Assembly: GCA_041648755.1 (NCBI GenBank)
Contig: JBAZOJ010000164.1
Coordinates: forward strand, 1 to 8,516
From: JBAZOJ01 sp041648755
GTDB taxonomy: Bacteria > Planctomycetota > B143-G9
DNA length: 8,516 nt
Direction: 5' to 3'
Part shown: positions 5,561-8,516 of the stretch, in pieces
Position numbering within the stretch: the stretch's first letter is position 1
Layout of the letters: the number at the start of each line of letters is the position of its first letter
Made by a program: the position numbers and the translations under genes
The notes under the pieces: model-generated
What the model was told of the DNA's origin: nothing
What the model saw: the letters and a program-made list of their open reading frames with translations, nothing else
The model's database searches: none

Positions 5561-5818
5561 ATGTCGACCGAACCGCAATGCCCTGCGAGCCCCGAGCCCG
5601 CAACGGGCCGTAGTATCCGAACGAGGTTCTTCCTCAGCTTTGGCCTCTTCGTTCCGTTTTTTTTGTTCTACATGGGTACCGCAATTATCCAGACCCCAAC
5701 GCTTCGGGAGTTCGCAATGACTCCGGCGCTTGGAATGCCACTCGGCCTGCTTCTCTCACTGATGGTCTTCCCCCTGTCATGGTTGCTCATCGCGGTCTAC
5801 TTCGCAGTCTGGAAGTGA
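5561..5818 (+). CDS. DUF485-like small membrane protein of the symporter operon
   Basis: 85 aa; ATG at 5561 with GGGAG (5551-5555) upstream. After a polar N-terminus (about 1-20) come two membrane segments, about 23-43 and 57-83, joined by TPTLREFAMTPALGMP, and the protein ends in AVYFAVWK. Size, two-helix topology and position directly before an ActP-type symporter match the DUF485/YjcH group, whose members accompany acetate permeases and are thought to assist or regulate them. The stop is 4 bp before the symporter start, and its last codons carry the symporter ribosome site, so the two are coupled. Sequence identity to YjcH itself is not obvious, hence no symbol. Confidence 0.8.
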   Translation: MSTEPQCPASPEPATGRSIRTRFFLSFGLFVPFFLFYMGTAIIQTPTLREFAMTPALGMPLGLLLSLMVFPLSWLLIAVYFAVWK

Positions 5819-5822
5819 TGCC

Positions 5823-7442
5823 GTGCTGAACTACCCACTCGTATTCGGCTTCATCGTCTTTTTTGTCGCTGTCACCATCGTTATCACATGGTTGACCCAG
5901 AAGTCAACGAAGACGACCAAGGACTTCTATGCAGCGGGAAGATCCACCCCTTGGGTCACAACCGGTCTTGCACTTGTTGGAAGCTACCTATCGGCAGCCA
6001 GTTTTCTGGGCTGCGCAGGCGATATTGCGATATTTGGTGTTGACCGGATTTGGCTTGCGATAGGGTTCTTTGGCGGATACATGGCCGTGCTGCTATTGAT
6101 TGCAGGCCCCCTGCGCAATGTTGGCAGCTATACTGTCGCGGACGCCCTGCACAGGCGCTTCCCTGACAATAAGATAAAGCTCGTCGTGATGATCGCCACC
6201 GTGGTGATATCGACCTTTTACCTCGTGCCTCAAATGCTCGGAGCGGGTCTGCTGTTCGAGATGATTGTCGGCTGGAATTTCATCCTCGTCACCGTGGGAC
6301 TCGGCATCCTGATGAGTATCTACATTATCTTCGGCGGTATGAAGGGGACGCTCTACAACCAGCTTGTTCAAGCGGTTTTCCTCTTCGCTGCCATGGTGGT
6401 AATCACCGTCCTGGGACTCATCATCTACTTTGATGGCTCGATCTTCAAATTGTTCGAGGTGCTGTCTAATGTCGTGCCACCCGGACTTGCCGGAAAGGAC
6501 CCGGCAGTCGCCGCGGCAGTTGCCGCTGCCCCGAACGCTCAGGCGGCTGTTCAGATTGCCCGGGAGATGATGCCTAATGCGCCTACAGCAATGACCATAG
6601 GAATTCAGACTCCGGATATGCTGTCCCAGATCAGTACTGTCCTGGCGCTGGTCTTCGGTACGGCAGGGCTTCCCCATATACTCATCATGTTCTACACAGT
6701 GCCAAGCGCGAAAGCTGCAAAGAAGAGCGTCACGCTGTGCATCGTTTCCCTCGGAATATTCTATCTCTGCACAATCTTTTTGGGCTTCCTTCTGATGCCT
6801 GAGGTGTACCAGCAACTGGTAGCCTGGATTGCTGCAGGCAAAGCGGGAATCGCCAAGAATATGGCGGTTCTCGAGATAAGCGGGAATATTGGCGGACAAG
6901 TTCTAATGGCTGTTGGCGCCGCTGGAGCCGTTGCGGCAATTTTGAGCACGGCCGCGGGCTTGATGATCACCGTGGCTTCGACAATCAGCCACGATTTGTA
7001 CAAGGTCTACATCAACAAGGATGCTTCGGAGAAGCAGGAGATCAACATTGCGCGCGTCACAACGCTCGTGATGGCCGGAGTCTCCGTGGTTCTCGCAGTC
7101 CTTTTGAAATCGGAAAATGTCGCATGGCTCGTCACTCTGGCGTTTGGCATAGCCGCCAGCGCGATTTTCCCGGTGATGCTGCTCAGCCTCTGGTGGAAAG
7201 GGCTCACACGGCAGGGCGCGATAGCCGGGATCGTTACCGGTCTGGTTGTCTCCTCTTTCTTCATCGTGCTTCTGCTTTCCGGTGTCCCTAAGTTCATGGG
7301 TTTGTCAACCGCAGGGGGTCCGGGAGTCTTTGGCGTTACGGCAGCATTTGCCGTACTGTTCATCGTCAGCAAGATGACGCGCGACTACGGACCTCAGGTC
7401 GATGAATTCATGGCGATCGCGCACAAGACAGAAGAGAACTAA
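5823..7442 (+). CDS. Sodium:solute symporter, acetate/monocarboxylate (ActP/MctC-like) type
   Basis: 539-aa inner-membrane transporter of the SSS family (about 13 transmembrane helices, similar in length to ActP). Start is GTG at 5823 with GGAAG (5811-5815) seven bases upstream; no better in-frame start exists. Helix 1 is about residues 4-24, followed by DFYAAGR (34-40) and GSYLSAASFLGCAGD, a conserved stretch near the Na+ and substrate sites. FGTAGLPHI at 278-286 is characteristic of acetate/short-carboxylate members of the family. An Ala-rich loop (about 225-255, AAAVAAAPNAQAA) lies before it and probably faces the periplasm. It should import acetate, pyruvate, propionate or a similar acid together with Na+. 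CRP-like sites and a promoter upstream suggest control by carbon or redox state; a strong terminator ends the operon. Exact substrate cannot be told from sequence. Confidence 0.93.
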   Translation: MLNYPLVFGFIVFFVAVTIVITWLTQKSTKTTKDFYAAGRSTPWVTTGLALVGSYLSAASFLGCAGDIAIFGVDRIWLAIGFFGGYMAVLLLIAGPLRNVGSYTVADALHRRFPDNKIKLVVMIATVVISTFYLVPQMLGAGLLFEMIVGWNFILVTVGLGILMSIYIIFGGMKGTLYNQLVQAVFLFAAMVVITVLGLIIYFDGSIFKLFEVLSNVVPPGLAGKDPAVAAAVAAAPNAQAAVQIAREMMPNAPTAMTIGIQTPDMLSQISTVLALVFGTAGLPHILIMFYTVPSAKAAKKSVTLCIVSLGIFYLCTIFLGFLLMPEVYQQLVAWIAAGKAGIAKNMAVLEISGNIGGQVLMAVGAAGAVAAILSTAAGLMITVASTISHDLYKVYINKDASEKQEINIARVTTLVMAGVSVVLAVLLKSENVAWLVTLAFGIAASAIFPVMLLSLWWKGLTRQGAIAGIVTGLVVSSFFIVLLLSGVPKFMGLSTAGGPGVFGVTAAFAVLFIVSKMTRDYGPQVDEFMAIAHKTEEN

Positions 7443-7457
7443 GTGCTATTGGTTCGT

Positions 7458-7495
7458 CAGCCCGGTCGGCTTCTCCGGCCGGGCTGCGTCGTTTT
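7458..7495 (+). terminator. Intrinsic terminator of the symporter operon
   Basis: CAGCCCGG (7458-7465) pairs with CCGGGCTG (7479-7486), extended inward by four pairs (one G-U) to a 12-bp stem with loop CTTCT. A TTTT run lies at 7492-7495 five bases after the stem. It begins 15 bp after the symporter stop. Confidence 0.85.
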
Positions 7496-7557
7496 CTGTG
7501 CTCGTTTCGATTACACAGCACGTCCATGAATGGTTGTTATAGTTGGTGGAACATTGC

Positions 7558-7603
7558 GGCCTTGACGCGCAGGGGGGGCGCATAATGGGCCGTCGGCGGT
7601 TCA
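7558..7603 (+). repeat. Degenerate copy A of a promoter/leader block
   Basis: Matches 8045-8093: 20 identical bases from GGCCTTGACG through six Gs, then CATAATGGG, then GGnGGTTCA at equal spacing. Copy A lacks 3 bp, so its TTGACG (7562-7567) and CATAAT (7581-7586) are only 13 bp apart, too close for a normal sigma70 promoter. Its ribosome-site equivalent reads GGCGG instead of GGAGG, and there is no ATG after it. It is probably a relic of a third copy or of the duplication that made the two paralogues. Confidence 0.7.
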
Positions 7604-7757
7604 CAGGTCAGCACAGTGTTCTGACGCCTGCAACCTTCGGATAAATGGGGGGTCTAATCTACCGCGAGCTTCGGAAATGCTCTGCGACACTGCTCGCTGA
7701 AGCATGGGATGTTCTGGAGCGCAAGGGACTCTGGATGGAACGCGCGGGAGGTCACTC

Positions 7758-8027
7758 ATGAACAAGGCTCAGAAGATCGCGATAGCATACGGGGCAGTGT
7801 TTTTCGGCCTGTCGTTCCTATTCGTCCGATTCGACTACCTCGAGCCGCACGGGGGAAATCTGTACAAGCGCATTGGCCCCCTGTGGTGGTGGGCGAACGA
7901 AGACAATCTGATATACCTGAAGCCTTTGATCATCGAGTGGATCGTGATTATTGTCATCACGGTCGCGCTGCTTTTCTTCCTGCGCACTAAGAAGCGCCCT
8001 GAAACCAAGCAGGAGAACAAGGGCTGA
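7758..8027 (+). CDS. Small two-helix membrane protein, paralogue 1
   Basis: 89 aa; the ATG at 7758 has a very good ribosome site GGGAGG (7746-7751) six bases upstream and gives the same MNKAQ start as its neighbour, so the earlier ATG at 7704 is rejected. Membrane segments are about 7-23 and 57-75, separated by a polar loop with GPLWWW (40-45), followed by a charged tail RTKKRPETKQENK. The loop is probably extracytoplasmic and the tail cytoplasmic by the positive-inside rule. Function is unknown; it resembles other uncharacterised bacterial small membrane proteins. It may be read through from the degenerate block at 7558 or from an unrecognised promoter in the gap. Confidence 0.75.
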   Translation: MNKAQKIAIAYGAVFFGLSFLFVRFDYLEPHGGNLYKRIGPLWWWANEDNLIYLKPLIIEWIVIIVITVALLFFLRTKKRPETKQENKG

Positions 8028-8044
8028 GCGTCGGCTTGTCCAAT

Positions 8045-8093
8045 GGCCTTGACGCGCAGGGGGGCGTGCGCATAATGGGTCAGTGGAGGTTCA
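8045..8093 (+). promoter_or_regulatory. Promoter/leader block copy B of the second small protein
   Basis: TTGACG (8049-8054), 16 bp containing a run of six Gs, CATAAT (8071-8076); start expected near 8083. The leader is only about 12 nt and consists largely of the ribosome site GGAGGT (8085-8090). Similar to the block at 7558-7603, where the spacer is 3 bp shorter. Confidence 0.6.
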
Positions 8094-8094
8094 G

Positions 8095-8391
8095 ATGAAC
8101 AAGGCCCAAGGTACTGTTCTTGCCATCGGCTACGCGTTCTTCCTTCTTACTCTGTTCTTCATGCCGTGGGGCAATTTCAACATCCTGATCGGTCAATGGG
8201 ATGGCGCCCGCCTTGTGGCGCCGCTCTGGGGCGGCCCGGTTTACTTCAGTGCGGGCGGCAGTCACTACAGTATGAAAGACATTGACTACAAGCCAATGCT
8301 GTTCGTCTGGCTGGGATTGGTTGTGCTGACCGTTGTGCTGATGGTGGTGTTGCGGACGAAGAAACCCGCCTCGAAGGAAGAGAACAAATAG
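8095..8391 (+). CDS. Small two-helix membrane protein, paralogue 2
   Basis: 98 aa; ATG at 8095 preceded by GGAGGT (8085-8090). The in-frame GTG at 8083 overlaps the ribosome site and is rejected. It shares with the preceding protein the MNKAQ start, helix 1 (about 8-24), a PLWGG/PLWWW motif in the loop (43-47), a Tyr/Leu-Lys-Pro lead into helix 2 (about 68-86), and LRTKK plus an E-rich ending EENK. Its loop is longer (about 25-65, rich in Gly and aromatic residues). The two arose by tandem duplication. Role unknown; no terminator is clear in the 125 bp that follow, which hold no gene that I can support. Confidence 0.78.
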   Translation: MNKAQGTVLAIGYAFFLLTLFFMPWGNFNILIGQWDGARLVAPLWGGPVYFSAGGSHYSMKDIDYKPMLFVWLGLVVLTVVLMVVLRTKKPASKEENK

Positions 8392-8516
8392 GGCAAAGGG
8401 GGCAGGGGCGTGAAGGCCGCGGGATTCGGCATCTGCCATAAGGCTGTGCCGGAAACTGCAATCCTACTCGGTCGACAGGAATGATGCAAACTTGCAGTAG
8501 TCTTGGGATTTTGCGC

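Larger units (their letters stand above)
7443..7757. other. 315-bp gap between symporter and first small membrane protein
   Basis: Holds the symporter terminator, a degenerate copy of the promoter/leader block found before the second small protein, and a potential long hairpin (GCGAGC at 7664-7669 with GCTCGC at 7692-7697). No coding region is credible; the in-frame ATG at 7704 lacks a ribosome site and is rejected in favour of 7758. Confidence 0.55.

Noticed and set aside
6093..6899. 268-codon - strand open frame within the symporter gene
   Set aside because: It is antisense to a clearly conserved transporter; its His/Arg/Asp-rich composition is typical of a shadow frame.
7511..7543. Promoter-like TTACAC ... 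TATAGT after the symporter
   Set aside because: The 21-bp spacing is too long for sigma70.
7704..7757. Upstream ATG extending the first small membrane protein by 18 residues
   Set aside because: No ribosome site, whereas ATG 7758 has GGGAGG and gives the same MNKAQ start as its paralogue.
8481..8516. Possible start of a gene running off the right edge (ATG ATG CAA...)
   Set aside because: Only 12 codons are visible and AGGA abuts the ATG with no spacing; not enough to call.
1..8516. CRISPR array or insertion sequence
   Set aside because: No regularly spaced repeats with unique spacers, no transposase, and no long terminal inverted repeats were found by eye.

Overview
This is a bacterial window that is moderately GC-rich. 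All convincing genes lie on the + strand, use good Shine-Dalgarno sites (GGAGG-like) and several have sigma70-type promoters. No gene fixes the phylum. The DUF485-like/acetate-type symporter pair is common in Gram-negative bacteria, but I would not assign a taxon from this sequence alone.

Left part (1-3988) looks like an accessory or defence-type segment. It opens inside a beta-type DNA methyltransferase whose motif IV lies off the left edge and whose C-terminus carries a PD-(D/E)xK nuclease-like domain. Two bases after its stop comes a small GIY-YIG-like protein. A 202-bp gap follows, bounded by a 12-bp direct repeat and containing a good promoter for an orphan 185-aa protein. A further promoter precedes a 273-aa protein whose 3' end overlaps a PIN-domain ribonuclease by 11 bp, an arrangement typical of coupled toxin/antitoxin-like pairs.

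Middle part (3989-5560) is mostly degraded or regulatory. It has a gene-poor 302-bp stretch, an orphan 94-aa protein, and a single-domain response regulator that retains every receiver-domain landmark but is split by a one-base frameshift near 4771. Then come 514 bp without a gene. These hold three CRP-like two-fold sites (CGTGA-N6-TCACG type), a TTGACC-16-TAAAAT promoter and a hairpin at the predicted mRNA 5' end.

Right part (5561-8516) looks like ordinary metabolism. A DUF485-like small membrane protein and an ActP/MctC-like sodium:solute symporter form an operon closed by a strong intrinsic terminator, probably for uptake of acetate or another short carboxylate and probably under a CRP/FNR-family regulator. 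Two paralogous two-helix membrane proteins of unknown function follow. A promoter/leader block upstream of the second is also found, in degenerate form, upstream of the first.

The best candidates for something undescribed are the 185-aa / 273-aa / PIN cassette beside the methyltransferase-nuclease and GIY-YIG genes, and the mechanism that placed a promoter-bearing 198-bp unit in the middle of that cluster.
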